Source of the DNA: Poecilobothrus nobilitatus | Taxonomy: Eukaryota > Arthropoda > Insecta > Diptera > Dolichopodidae | Length of the DNA stretch: 64,000 nt | Reading direction: 5' to 3' | Assembly: GCA_947095535.1 (NCBI GenBank) | Contig: OX352772.1 | Span: forward strand, 142,610,660-142,674,659 | Shown: positions 31,060 to 43,546 of the stretch, piece by piece | How the letters are laid out: every line of letters starts with the position of its first letter | Numbering within the stretch: the first letter of the stretch is position 1 | The notes under the pieces: generated by a model | The model's input: the letters and a program-made list of their open reading frames with translations, nothing else | Databases searched by the model: none | Told to the model about the DNA's origin: nothing | Made by a program: the position numbers and the translations under genes

Positions 31060-32890
31060 ATACTAATTTTAAAGGTATGCCGTGTAGGCTTATAAAATGT
31101 TTTATTGATTTAATGACATTTAAACTATTTCTGGTTTCTAATGGATATGCAGCTGCGAATTTGGAAAATTTGTCAATTATAGTTAAATTAAGATTGTTGT
31201 TAATTGTATATATGTCAATATGTAAAATACTTAAAGGTTGTAGTGGTATTTCTGGTTTTTCGAATTTTAATTTTAAAGGTTGTCTGTCGTATTTTAGTTT
31301 TATACAAGTTTCGCAATTATTTATAGCACGAATTATTTTATTCTTCATAAATGGAAAGAAATATTGGCGTTTGAGGTGATTGAAACTTTCATTTATTCCT
31401 CTGTGGTTATTTTTTAAGTGATATTCACTAATTATTTGGTCTTGTTCTTCCTCGTTTTTTACATCTGTTAGTAAATCTGTACATCTAATTATTTTGAATG
31501 TTTTACTGTTTGAGAAAAATTGTGAGTATACACTCTGAACAATTTTAAAGGTTTCATCATCGGTATAAACTGCAGTAACTCTATTGGGTGATAGATATTC
31601 TTTGAAAAGGTTGGTAATGTTTTCTATTGTAAAGTTAGGTTGGCGAAAAATTCTTCGTTGTTTATTACGGAAAACTATCTCTAAAGAAGTTTGGGGTTTC
31701 CTATCTGTTTTTTCAAGGATAAGTTGAAGATTGAACTCATTTAGAGGACGTTCGGATATATATATATGGTCGTCCAAATTTTCATTAGTTGAATGAATGG
31801 TAGAAATTACATCATTTCTATTTGAACTAGCTACAGTAGCATTGTTAGTTTCTGAAACATTGATATCTGTTTTATTTCTAGATTGATTTTCTGGTATAAC
31901 AATTCTACTAAGAGCATCAGCATTTGAATTTTGGGTTCCTTTCTTATATATTATTTCATAATCATACTCTTCAAGTTTCAGTCTCCATCTCACGAGTTTT
32001 GAGTTAGGATCTTTTAAACTCATCAACCAGGTGAGCGGTTTATGGTCAGTTACGATCTTAAACTTCCTCCCAAATAAATACGGTCTAAAGTATTTAGTCG
32101 ACCATACTATTGCGAGAAGCTCTTTTTCAATAGTTGAGTAATTCAATTCTAAATCGCTCAATGTCCTACTGGCATAACAAATTGGAAGGTCATTACCAAT
32201 GGGCCCTTGTGATAATATGGCACCTATTGCGAAATTACTCGCATCAGTAGTTAAAACAAATGGCTTGGAGAAATCGGGGTACTGTAAGATAGGATCGTTG
32301 GTAAGAAGGTTTTTACAATTTTCAAATGCCTTAATATAATTTTCGTTTAAATCAATTTTTTTTCCTTTTTTAAGACAATTCGTAAGTGGTTTTGTTAAAG
32401 CGGCAAAGTTTTTGATGAACTTTCTATAATAACCAAGAAGTCCAAGAAATCCTTTAATTTCTTTCTGGTTGGTTGGGATAGGAAAGTTTTTAATCGCTTT
32501 GATTTTTTCTGGATTGGGCTTCACTCCATCTGTAGAGACAATGTGTCCCAAAAAAGCGACTTCCTTATGGAGAAATTCAGACTTATCGAGTTGAACTTTA
32601 AGGTTAGCCTGACGCAATTTATCAAACACTTTTCTCAGGCTCTCTCCATGTTCCTGTAAGGATGTAGAGTACACGATAATATCGTCTAAATAAACTAGAC
32701 AGATTTTGCCTTGTAACTCTTGGAGGATGTTGTCCATGACACGTTGAAAGGTGGACGGGGCATTTTTCAACCCGAAAGGCATCCTTACATATTCATAATG
32801 GCCACCTTCTACAGTGAAGGCAGTTTTTTTAACATCTCTGGGGTCCATTTCTATTTGGTGGAACCCACTTGCAAGATCTAAGGTAGTAAA
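30911..32890 (-). pseudogene. pol: Errantivirus Pol, RT to RNase H to integrase core
   Basis: In frame with the upstream pol piece but separated from it by a TAA at 32891-32893. From the methionine at 32848: RT motifs PFGLKNAPSTFQRVM and YLDD (about residues 53-56), the thumb/connection (FLGLLGYYRKFI), RNase H (TTDASNFAIGAILSQ, TDHKPLTWL, NADALSR), the integrase zinc finger (H...H...CETC) and the first two catalytic residues (LHIDIY, VCDQGTEF). It leaves the true frame at about 30965 and ends at 30911. All catalytic residues of RT and RNase H are intact. Confidence 0.9.
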
Positions 32891-33994
32891 TTACATACTT
32901 TTACCAAGTTTATCTAAAATTTCAGTGATATTCGGAAGAGGGTAGCGGTCGCTAACGGTCTTTTCGTTAAGCTTCCTATAATCTATTACTAATCGCCACT
33001 TTTGTTTCCCACTGGCGTCTTTTTTCTTGGGAACAATCCAAACCGGTGAACTCCAAGGGGAGTAGCTTGGTCGAATAATTCCTTGCGAGAGCATGTCACT
33101 TATTTGTCTTCTTACTTCTTCTTTATGGACAAACGGATATCTATAAGATTTTGTATGGATTGGGATATCGTCTGTAGTTTGAATTTTATGTTTAACTTGA
33201 TTTGAAAAAGATAAATTATCTCCTTCGTGAAAGAATATATCATCATATTCTTTACAAAGACTAATAAGAAGATTTTTTTCTTCATTATTGAGATGAGAAA
33301 TTCTGAGAGATTGCGTTATATCTTGGTTTATATTAAAATTATTAATTTCAGTGGTTAAACATTGAATATTAAAATTGTTAATTTCAACAAATTCGTCTTC
33401 TTTATATTGATTAGCTTTAAGTGGTTGATCCAAAAATAAAATTTGAGTAGTAGGTGAATAGTTTGTCACTTCAATATGACTATACCATTCTTTTGCATTA
33501 TAAATTCCTTCAGAAGTAAATAAACCAGGTTTAATTTCAGTTTTAGAAATTAGAATATCTCCGTTTCTTACATCTACTGGCAATTTAACTATTACTTTAT
33601 CATTAGGTTCAATGGTAATTTTTTGAGATTGAAAATTTGGTTTAAAATAGAGAGGTATAACAGAATTTTTTGTTATAAGTGCTTTTTTATTTGTATCTAC
33701 TATGGCTCCCAAAGATTCTAAGGAATCATAGCCTAAAAGACCATCAAAATATTTATGAAATTTGAAAATCAGAAATTTACAATTACCATTTTGATTGAAT
33801 TCTACAAAATTAGGAAGGGTTACTCTTTTATTTAGAGAATGTTTATTTAAAACTGTTGTTATATGAATGGGATTAATAGTCTCAAGATCTTCAGGATGTG
33901 CAAATTCAGGGCTTAGAAAGGAATCAGAGGCTCCTGTATCTATTAAAAATTTGAGATCTCGTCCGAAAGGTGATTTTATATTTATATATGGCAA
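32891..33994 (-). pseudogene. pol: Errantivirus Pol, protease and RT N-terminal part
   Basis: The frame is in the -1 register relative to gag and already open before gag ends, matching the -1 ribosomal frameshift used by gypsy-type elements. The protease active site is LIDTGASDSFLS near residue 18. The RT starts at about 260 (HTKSYRYP, then YSPWSSPVWIVPKKK and WRLVIDYRKLNEKT). It ends at a TAA (32891-32893) just before the RT motif that holds the first catalytic Asp. This single nonsense codon truncates Pol before any RT activity. Confidence 0.9.
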
Positions 33995-34017
33995 AATAGT
34001 ACCATGTTTATTAATGT

Positions 34018-35505
34018 CTAGGTAACCGATTGATTCTCCGAGGCTTCCACAAGAAAATTTTCATCATCTACCTCAGATTCATTAATTATTTCATCTGTAT
34101 TAATCTCTTGAGGATAAGAATATTCATCGAAATTATCATATTGATAATATTGGTCTAATTCTTGATAAGTATTATCAGAATAGTTTGGTTCTATTGAAAC
34201 ATTAAATAATTCTTTATTTGTGAATTTCGGTTGGTTTGGGGTACGAAAGAAACTAGTTTGAGGTGGTCTATTGAATTGAGTAGGTTGATTATGTCTTACT
34301 TGAATAGTTCTGTTAGTACTTAATTCCATTGGTTCGGGTTTGGTAAAGTTTGGATTATTTAATCTATTATTCACGTTATTTTGGACTTGATTTGGTCTAT
34401 CTTGATAATTATTTGGATATTGGGGTTGTGGACGATAAAATCTAGGTTGAGAAAAATTATTTTGGTAACTGGTATTGCGTGGTACTGGATTTGTTGATTG
34501 AGGGTAATTTGAAAATTTTGGAATATTTGGATTTTGTATCCGATTGGGTACGGAAGAAATTCTTGGTCTTAAATTAATTGATTGTTTAGGGATACCAGGA
34601 TTAAGTCTTGAATATGAGATGTTTTGCTCTTCAATACAAAATGAAAAGGCTTTTGGTAAGGAGTCAGGTTTCATAGACCTTATTGTTGAACCGAGTGGTT
34701 CTTTTAAACCAGTTAAAAACACATTTAAACACATTTGAGTGTAAAGATTTCGTTTAGAAATAATTACATTGTTATTATTTTCATGAATCTGAATGTGGTT
34801 GGTCATTGTTGCAAGAATTTCAATTATCTCGCTATAAAATGTTTCGACTGACTTATTTCCTTGATTTAGACCGTGTAGGTCTCTGATTAATGACGTTTCA
34901 TTACGTTTATCCGAGTAATGAAGTATGAGATTTTCTTTTATTTGTGACCAATCTAGAGGTGTCCCATACATATTTAATATTTCATTGGCAGGACCAACGA
35001 TTTTGTTTCTAATTGTACGTAGTAATATTTTACCGTAAGGAGTATTACGAGTACATTCAATAATAGCGAGTATTTCCTCTACGTTATTAATAAATTCAAA
35101 TAACAATCTAGGATTTCCGTCATAATGAGGAAGATCTTTGATTGTGTCTGGTACGCGAAGGGAATTAAAAATATCAATGGTTGTTACCCTTGGTGGTGAT
35201 TGAGGTTCTGGAAAGTTAGGTTGTTGTGGGCTAGCTGGGCCCGGAAGATTTGGATTACTCATTATATTTATATCAACTAACTCGGTTAAATTAGAAATAG
35301 GGCTTAATTCACTGAGTTCACACCAATGAATTTTAGAATTATTTAAATCGAAATTATCACTAGAATTACTTAAATCCGAATTAGATAAACTTTCTTCGCT
35401 AATATTTGATAAATTGTTCTTCCTAAGCTCAATATTTAATTTAGGTAATTTATTAAAAATTTTGTTGGAAAAGGGATAGGGTCTAAGCCTATTATTCTTA
35501 AACAT
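34018..35505 (-). CDS. gag: Errantivirus Gag
   Basis: An open frame of 495 codons. The N-terminal 75 residues are Asn/Ser-rich, and an internal methionine at about residue 81 (MSNPNLPG) is an alternative start. The capsid-like domain follows (about 110-300: LPHYDGNPRLLFEFINNVE, then LDWSQIKENLILHYSDKR, then TFYSEIIEILATM). The C-terminal third is rich in Asn, Pro, Gln and Arg with no CCHC knuckles, as in gypsy and 297 (family knowledge), and presumably binds RNA through its basic residues. It ends at TAG 34018-34020, just after the point where pol opens in the -1 frame. Confidence 0.85.
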   Translation of the reverse strand: MFKNNRLRPYPFSNKIFNKLPKLNIELRKNNLSNISEESLSNSDLSNSSDNFDLNNSKIHWCELSELSPISNLTELVDINIMSNPNLPGPASPQQPNFPEPQSPPRVTTIDIFNSLRVPDTIKDLPHYDGNPRLLFEFINNVEEILAIIECTRNTPYGKILLRTIRNKIVGPANEILNMYGTPLDWSQIKENLILHYSDKRNETSLIRDLHGLNQGNKSVETFYSEIIEILATMTNHIQIHENNNNVIISKRNLYTQMCLNVFLTGLKEPLGSTIRSMKPDSLPKAFSFCIEEQNISYSRLNPGIPKQSINLRPRISSVPNRIQNPNIPKFSNYPQSTNPVPRNTSYQNNFSQPRFYRPQPQYPNNYQDRPNQVQNNVNNRLNNPNFTKPEPMELSTNRTIQVRHNQPTQFNRPPQTSFFRTPNQPKFTNKELFNVSIEPNYSDNTYQELDQYYQYDNFDEYSYPQEINTDEIINESEVDDENFLVEASENQSVT

Positions 35506-35940
35506 TTACTTGCAAAAATATAATATATATAAAATGACTTACATGCAAAAAATGGTGAGTTGAATCCAACACATTGTTCAGATTAAGCACAATTAGGTTG
35601 AAACCTTAAGTCGTATCTTCAGCTTGCGATATGATGTTTGACCAATATTCCCTTGGTAATTTCCGGATACTTTTTAGTCAATATTCCTTTGACTTTCAGT
35701 TTTCAGGAACACACCACACAATTCACAAAATTCACACTATTAAAATTTATTATTTTTTTTCAACTTATTTTTACTGTGCCTAAGGCAGCCTCACCTTAGG
35801 TAAAATTATGGCTTGATCACACTATAAGATTGAAAAAAGAGTTTATAGTCAATTAACCGTTGACTTTATTATATATCTCGATAAACCGTCGAGTTTTTTT
35901 TTAATTAATAGTACGAATTTCGTTAGATAGACTTGTGCCT

Positions 35941-35958
35941 ATCCTACCGACTGCGCCA
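35941..35958 (-). promoter_or_regulatory. Primer-binding site, tRNA-Ser type
   Basis: The minus strand reads TGGCGCAGTCGGTAGGAT directly after the 5' LTR, matching the tRNA-Ser primer of the 297/17.6 group. Confidence 0.85.
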
Positions 35959-36336
35959 AATACGTGTTTCGATTCTAACTCGAATAAAAAAAAAAAAAAA
36001 ACAAAATTTTAATATTTTAACTTGTTTATTTGATGGTTGTAATTATAATTGATTTATTTGATTTAGATTAGTCTTTTTATACAAAATTTACAGATATGAA
36101 ATTATACATAATTGCTGATTTAGCGTCTTTTAAATTAAAGGTAATTAGTGTTGAAATTAAAGTTTACATAAGTTCAATTAAGGTTCAATAAAATTACAAT
36201 TGCAAAGTTAACAAAATTATTAATTTATAAAAGAAATTTTTATAATTGAATTTTATTTAGAATATTTATTTAAAAGTTAAAAGTGAAGTGTCAGCATTAT
36301 ACTAGTTGATTAATATTGTTACTGGAATATGTAACT
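35959..36336 (-). repeat. 5' LTR of the errantivirus
   Basis: 378 bp, matching 28469-28846 except in the A run near its end and the last few bases. It is followed on the plus strand by the CGCG target duplication. Confidence 0.9.
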
Positions 36337-36354
36337 CGCGCTCTAAATAACTTT

Positions 36355-36560
36355 AAAAAATATCAACAAAAACAATAACAAAAGATAAACTACTCTATAC
36401 TTAAATGTAGAATACTCTATACTTAAATGTACTTAAATGTAAACTACTCTATACTTAAAAAACGCTCTATACTTAAATGTTAATATACCTGATTTCCTCA
36501 TCGTATATAGTATATATTGTATAAATACAGACAGCCATTCAAATAAAAAAAAATCAGCTG
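36355..36560 (+). repeat. Inverted partner of 22601-22745, with an expanded CTCTATACTTAAATG unit
   Basis: The string CTCTATACTTAAATGT or a near copy occurs about four times at 36393-36482, while the 22.6-kb partner holds it once. The rest aligns in reverse complement. Confidence 0.65.
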
Positions 36561-37392
36561 TCTCCACCATAGGACCGACCGCCACTACACAAAAAGTACA
36601 ATGCCAAAATTTATAGACTTTTTACATAATAATTTATATCAAAGCAAAATAACTTCTAATAATTTAATAACATTTTGTTTTATTCAATAAAAATAATTAT
36701 ATGCAATGAAATCGTAAAAATATATGTACATTCATTCATACATCCATTTATTATTATTATTATTGTAATGTAGATACATGATTTTTTTTTCACTCAAAAA
36801 ATAATATTAAAAGTAAAAATAATAAAAACTGTAAACTAATACAAAACAAACATAAGATTAATATTAAATCTGCTAACAAAAATTTTACCGTTTTAATTTT
36901 ATGTCATCAACAAATGAATAATATGCATTGGCATAGATATAAGTACATACATATGTATGTATAAAAATTTTTAGAGATATAAAAAATAAACAAAAAAAAA
37001 TTGTTCATATAAATTCATATGGAGTGTTACGTATGAAATTTGGACTTGGACTTGGAGAAAAAAAATTAAATAAAAGTTAAAGTTAGTCGGATCAAAAAAT
37101 GTTCTATGGCAAAGTTGTTCCTCTTTACTTGTGTAACAACTTTTTCTTAATAATTTTTCTCACAAAATTTTTCTGTTACGAAATATTCGTAAAAAACTTA
37201 AAAAGTACACTAGTAAACTACCACTTGCGGTTGTTCGATTTGCTCCAAAAGCTTATCAATCCGAGATATTTACGTCAAAACCTTAAATATGAAATTTCGC
37301 TCAGTCGTTTAAGCTGTACACGTGCCCACAGACATACCCACACACGCACCCACACACACACACACACAGACGCACATCATGCTGAAAATTTT
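36561..37392. other. AT-rich stretch with CA microsatellite
   Basis: No gene recognised. A (CA)n tract lies at about 37330-37370, preceded by TTTCGCTCAGTCGTTTAAGC. The small frame across it is a repeat artefact. Confidence 0.55.
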
Positions 37393-38471
37393 TTTGTCAA
37401 CTCTTAGATACCCGTACGAACCGTTAGTATGTTCACAGCCTGTCACTCTTACAATATTATTTTTTTAATATTTTAGTATTTTAAAATAATTTCGGCGAAT
37501 TTTATAATTTCTAGAACTATGGGTTGCACATGTATTCAAACTATATGCTTATATGTACATTCTTCAAAAGCAGATTCTAACCTGCCACATAACGATTATC
37601 AATCCAAAACTTTTTCAAATATTCTATAGTACTATTTAATACTAAGCCGTAAATGTATATTAAATTTACTTAGTACAAAATAGTAAATAGAATTTTAAAT
37701 ATTAATACGCACATAGTATATTTATATTGTCATAAGTATATCGACATACGTTGCAATATTTCTTTAAAAATATTTCCATTCATAGAATAATTTCTTATAA
37801 GTACAATAAAATACATATTTGTATGTAAATACGGCGCTATATAATATACATCTATACTCTTATCATTCATTCATCAGTGACATATACGATATGTAAATCA
37901 ACTTGTTATTATATAAGTATGTATGTATGTATGTATGTAAAAAGTAACACTATATTATTAAACGAGGAAGAATACAGTTGCCTTTGTCAACTCTTAGATA
38001 CCCGTACGAACCGTTAGTATGTTCACAGCCTGTCACTCTGCTTACAATATTATTTTTCTCATATTTTAGTATTTTAAAATAATTTGGGTGAATTTTATAA
38101 TTTCTAGAACTATGGGTTGTACATATATTCAAACTATATGTTTATATGTACATTCTTCAAAAGCAGATTCTAACCTTCCATATAACGATTATCAATCCAA
38201 AACTTTTTCAAATATTCTATAGTACCATTTAATACTAAGCGGTAAATGTAAATTAAATTTACTTAGTACAAAATAGTAAATATAATTTTAAATATTATAT
38301 TATATTATATTTAAATATTCCATTGACAGAATAATTTCTTATAAGTACAATAAAATATATATATGTATGTAAATACGGCGCTATATAATATACATCTATA
38401 CTCTTATCATTCATTCATCAGTGACATATACGATATGTAAATCAACATGTTATTATATAAGTATGTATGTA
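37393..38471. repeat. Tandem duplication, unit about 590 bp
   Basis: The string TTTGTCAACTCTTAGATACC starts the first copy at 37393 and the second at 37983. Both contain AAGCAGATTCTAACCT and TACGGCGCTATATAATATAC and end in GTATGTATG. The second copy has lost about 60 bp in the middle and differs by scattered changes. Confidence 0.75.
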
Positions 38472-38681
38472 TATCAGTATCATATAAATAAAAATTCTTC
38501 AAGCAACCGTTATGTTGTTTATTTATTTACATTGTTTTGTACTACGCATTATATCGTGAACAATTTCAAATTATCGAGTAAAACAAATGCAAAAAATTTG
38601 TTGAAGAAATTTGTTAGAAAATTTGAAAAAATCAAGTAACACTTTCGTAAATTATAAAGTAACCCTATATTATTAAAAAAA

Positions 38682-40292
38682 GTTGTTAACAGAAATAAGA
38701 GTATAATGTTGAAGCTTTAATTTTTGTATATTACTTCAAAAAAATTTTAACAGGTGTTCAAGTTACAGGTGTTTAAAAATAGGAAATTTTCAGTTTTTGA
38801 CCCCTTACAGCTCCTAAACGGGGGGTGATACAAAAAAATACATGCATTTACATGATACATTTCTGAAATGACTCATACTTATTTTCAAAGATCTATCTTC
38901 TGTCAAAATTTCAAGTTTCCAACTTAAACCGTTTAGCAGATAGAAGGGTTAAAGGATTTTGCAAAATTTGAGTTTCGCATAACGATAAATTAAGACACCG
39001 TATGCCACAAATATATATTTATTGTATATATACTTTTAAAGCTAATAAAAGTAGTAATCGTTTGGTGTTTTCAAAATGAAGATATACCTTATACAATTTG
39101 TGCTATAACAATTTAAATATAGAGCTGTTTTGAACCTTTGGGGAGCTGTAGCTCCGTAACGGGTTGGGCTACAAAAAAAGTTATTAAAAATAAAATCAAT
39201 ATTTTTGTAAGATCTATTAGCAGTTAAAATTTCATAGCTCTATTTCAAAAAAAATGTGGGGATCTAAAAGTTAGGTGTTCGAGAGCTCCCTAAGTTTTGG
39301 TCCAAACTCAACCAAAAAAAATAGGGAATCTACAAATTACTCCCAGAATATTTTGTGTATATTTCAAGATTCTAGCTTTCTTAGTTTTTGAGTTAGCGTG
39401 CTGACGGACGGACGGACATGGCTCAAACGTCTTAGAATTTTTTTCTGATTCGATCCATACCTTTGAAAGTATATCTAGCTCGCTTATTTCGAGGTGTTAC
39501 AAACGGAGGAGTAATTTTATTATACCCGATCCTATCGTACGGGTATAAAAACGTTGTTAACAGAAATAAGAGTACAATGTTGAAGCTTTAACTGTTGTTT
39601 ATTACTTCAAAAAAATTTTAACAGGTGTTCAAGTTACAGGTGTTTAAAAATAGGAAATTTTCAGTTTTTGACCCCGTACAGCTCCTAAACGGGGGATGAT
39701 ACAAAAAAAAATTCTGAAATGACTCATACTTATTTTTAAAGAACTAACATCTGTCAAAATTTCAACTTAAACCGTTTAGAAGATAGAAGGGTTAAAGGAT
39801 TTTGCAAAATTTTAGTTTCGCATAACGGTAAATTAAGACACTGTATGCCACAAGTATATATTTATGGTATATATACTTTTAAAGCTAATAAAAGCAGTAA
39901 TCGCTTGGCGTTTTCAAAATGAAGATTTACTTTATACAACTTGTGCTATAACAATTTAAATATAGAGCTGTTTTGAACCTTTGGGGAGCTGTAGCTCCGT
40001 AACGGATGGGACTACAAAAAAAAGTTATTAAAAATAAAATTAATATTTTTATAAGATCTATCAGCAGTTAAAATTTCATAGCTCTATTTCAAAAAAAATG
40101 TGGGGATCTAAAAGTTTGGTGTTCGAGAGGTACCCGAATTTTTGGTCGGAACTCAACCAAAAAAAATAAGGCACCTACAAATTGCTCCCACAATATTTTG
40201 TGTAAATTTCAAGATTCTAGCTTTCTTAGTTTTTGAGTTAGCGTACGGATTAGTAATTTTATTATACCCGATACTTATCGTACGGGTATAAA
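38682..40292. repeat. Tandem duplication, unit about 871 bp, containing the GACGGACGG repeat
   Basis: GTTGTTAACAGAAATAAGAG begins at 38682 and again at 39553. Both copies run through a GACCCC..ACAGCTCCTAAACGGGG block and end CGTACGGGTATAAA. The second copy has lost about 40 bp across the GACGGACGG core. The last 370 bp are shared with 27480-27862. Confidence 0.75.
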
Positions 40293-41832
40293 TAGAATTC
40301 TGATCATATTATAACAATATCAATAATATTTTTTTATAAGCTGCATATTTACATTTCTGACATACTTTATGTAGGTACATATGATTTCTGCATTAGAGAA
40401 CTAATTTTCTATTTAATTTTTAATAAATTTTTTAAATTAATAATTAATTATGTATTTTCTTTTTTTTAAATTTAATTAAAAAAAAAATTTTTTTTTGTTT
40501 ATTTTTTAACGCAATATATGTATATTTTGTGTAATTTTTTTTTGTTTTATTTTTTATAAAATTAATAAAATTATTTAATTATTTAAGAAATTAGACCTTT
40601 TTTATTTTGTATTTTTGTACAATTTTGCTTTATATTAAAATCTAAAGGTATAAAATCATAACAAAAAAAATATTCAAAAATTGAAAAACAAATATAAAGC
40701 GTAATATTATAGGTATAATAAATTATTATCAAAATCATTAATAAAAAAAAAATTAAGGATATAGCAAATTGCTCAAGATTGTAGTTAGAAACTGAATGAA
40801 AATCAATTTTAAAAATATAATGTACATATGTTATGATTTTATTTTGTATTTTTTTTTACCCTTAATTTTAAATAACATATATATTAATTCAATTTAAATA
40901 ATATAAAACTTATTTTTAACATTTTTGATAACTAAAGAAAGAAATTTTGGGCATTTTCGAACCTATCGTTTTTAATCCTTAATCCAATCCTATTTTACCA
41001 TTTACTTATATAAATTTTTTTTTAATGTATCCAGATCACATCGCAATATAATTTGATTGATTTAATTAAATTGAATTAAAATATATAAGTTATATTAATG
41101 ATAAAATTTTCTATATATAGATTTATAATCAGATATTTTCGGAAAGTATGCAATAATAGTAAAAAGTGTACGTATTAACTATTAATGCGATACATTTGAA
41201 AACGCCAGAAAAGGATGGAAAATTAATAGAAAATAAAACTTCAATTGTATTAATTGTATTAATAGTTATAATATTAATATTTATTTTATTTAAATCAAAG
41301 TTACATTTTTTACTCATCAAATTTTAATGGCAGTTATTTAAGCAAAAGTTAAAAAAAAAAAAGAAAAAAACATGATTAACGAAAAATTTAATTTGAATTT
41401 AACAAATTTAACACGAATTTAATATTATAAATATTTAATATTATTCAGCCGATTTAATTTAAAATAATTTTTAAATATTTTGTTTTTTAAATTTTAGTCT
41501 CTGTTTTTTTTGTTGTCTTTATTATGAATTTCTAATTTTTTTTTCTTTGTCAAATTCTAAGTAAAAAGTACACTTACGAAATAAATTTTTAAAGTATAAC
41601 CGAATAGTATTTTTTTTTTTAAATTAAATTAATTAGAAATAAAAAAAAACATCGAATTTAATTGAACAAGATTTCAAGATTTCAACTAAAATTAATTTTT
41701 ATAAATTAACAAAAATATTTTTTTATTAATTGTACAAAAAATGTTTTTTTTTATTTAAATGCAACTAATATTTTAATCATACATAAGATAACAATATATA
41801 AAAAAAAATATTTATATATATTTATTATTAAA
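40293..41832. other. AT-rich spacer; start matches the inverse of 22.46-22.53 kb
   Basis: 40295-40400 is the inverted partner of about 22455-22530. The rest is poly-A/T-rich and I see no gene. Frames here lack recognisable motifs. Confidence 0.5.
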
Positions 41833-41849
41833 TTAATTTACAAAAATAA

Positions 41850-42342
41850 AAAAAAAAAATTTATCTTGTGCTTCTAAACTCATTAAGTAGTCATTTAATA
41901 CTCTGTGATTACGTTCAATAGAACCTATTGTTTCATGATGATAAGATGTTGATGTTAATTTGTCAATTTTTAAAAATTTGCAAATGTCTTTCAGTAATTC
42001 TTTTGTAAATTCTGTACCTTTATCAGATTTTAATTTTTTGAAACATCCACATTTTAGTATAAATTTTTCAACTATTGTTTTTGCGACTGTTATTGCGTCT
42101 TTAGCCTCTAATGGGTAAGCTTCCAAATATTTTGTAAGTTCACATTGTAAAGTAAGAATATATCTATAGTTATTTGACGCTCTTAATGGTCCAACCGTGT
42201 CTACAGTGATTGTTTCAAATGATGTTTTGGATGTGTTCGTAATAACATAATTTTCTTTTGTATAATTCGTTATTTTTATTTTGTTGCATGATTCACAATT
42301 ATCATCATCATCATCATCATCGTTATATAAATACGCCAGCAT
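41850..42342 (-). pseudogene. Ty3/gypsy integrase core fragment
   Basis: The minus-strand frame has the DDE core of a gypsy integrase: ETITVDTVGPL with the first Asp, then KKLKSDKGTEFTKELL with the second, and HHETIGSIERNHRVLNDYL with the Glu. The zinc finger is represented only by CESCNKIK; upstream of it an ATC/GAT microsatellite encodes seven Asp in a row, so the 5' part is lost. It also lacks the C-terminal domain. No LTR or other part of this element is nearby. Confidence 0.75.
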
Positions 42343-43546
42343 TGTTTTTTGGGTCCCTTTTCAGAGAAAACTACTGGAGCTATTTACATGGTTTATGCAT
42401 CATTAGAAAGAATGAGGGGAGGAAAAACAAAATATCCATATATATATTTTTATCTTTTCAATCGGGGTGGCAGTTTAGGAAATACAGCTTATCAAAATTT
42501 CTTGCCACATATGCATTTTTTTACACGACTTTCTATGTATTTATATATAAACTTTTTCTTTCTTTTTAGTACTTGCTTTTTATTAGTTCGTAAATTGTAG
42601 TAGTATTTTTTGAGGCAGGTACTTATTTATATTTCAGAATGTAAATATATATTTGTGTTTGCCTATCGCATATATATCCATGATTTAGTATTATATATTT
42701 ACACTGAGTTAGTATAGAATATGAATATGATTATATGAATATGATATGAGGGTGTAAACATTTTTAAATTGGATTGGATTGGTGGATTTTATTAATAAAT
42801 TTTGTTTGGAAGTTTTGTATGAAATGGGTAGCAGTTTTTTTTTTAGTACACTGATAAAAAAAATGTTTAGTTAGAAAATTATATTGTTATTATAATAATC
42901 TAAATTAATAATAGTTAAAATAAAATTATAATAGATAATTATATAGTTAATTATATAATAAATAAATAAAATTATAATAGTTAAATTTAGTTTAATTGTC
43001 AGGCGTCATATATGAATATATGTAAGTAGTATATAACGTATTAGGTTCCTAGATTCAATTTGCAATAAATTCCAATTTTTGTTTTTTTATTTGAATTTTA
43101 TGTTTTGTTTTTCATAATTACGTAAATTAAAAGTTTCATAAGCTATTTATATAATACATACATACCTACATATGTATATGTTGGTATGTTTTATATTTTG
43201 TAAATTAGGTCGCATAAAATTTTTGGGGAGTGTTTTAAATCAAAATTACGATTTACGAATTTAAGTTTTTGTACCTATAGAAATAAACAGTGTCTATTTT
43301 TTTTAATCACCAAATGCATATAAGTATGGATTTGATTTATTTAAAAAAAAAAAAAAAAACAAAATCAGGAAATACAATTTTTCAAAAAAATTGATTCTAT
43401 TTTGATTTACATATATATATTTATATATGACTGTATGTTGTTCAAAATTGAGGTATCATTTTGATTTTGCCGCCATTTTTTTTCTACCTGGAATTTTTAT
43501 ACGAGGTTTCTTTAGGTATATTCTAAATACATTCCGGTTAGTTAAT
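42343..43546. other. No recognised gene
   Basis: Includes a less AT-rich stretch at 42340-42480 that is open in two forward frames but has no motif I recognise, followed by AT-rich DNA with TATG and TA microsatellites. Confidence 0.5.

Larger units (their letters stand above)
28469..36336 (-). mobile_element. Errantivirus (297/17.6-like endogenous retrovirus), near-complete
   Basis: A 7.9-kb element on the minus strand with two 378-bp LTRs, a tRNA-Ser primer site, gag, pol, env and a polypurine tract. A 4-bp CGCG flank occurs on both sides (28465-28468 and 36337-36340), matching the YRYR target preference of errantiviruses. The two LTRs look nearly identical by eye (differences only in an A run and the last bases), so the insertion is young. 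Pol carries one stop and one frameshift; gag and env are open. Confidence 0.9.

Noticed and set aside
37099..37407. 102-codon forward frame ending in Thr/His repeats
   Set aside because: The C-terminal half is a (CA)n microsatellite and the first half has no similarity I recognise.
42258..42600. Two forward frames with a His run
   Set aside because: One is antisense to the Asp-coding microsatellite of the integrase fragment; the other lacks motifs.
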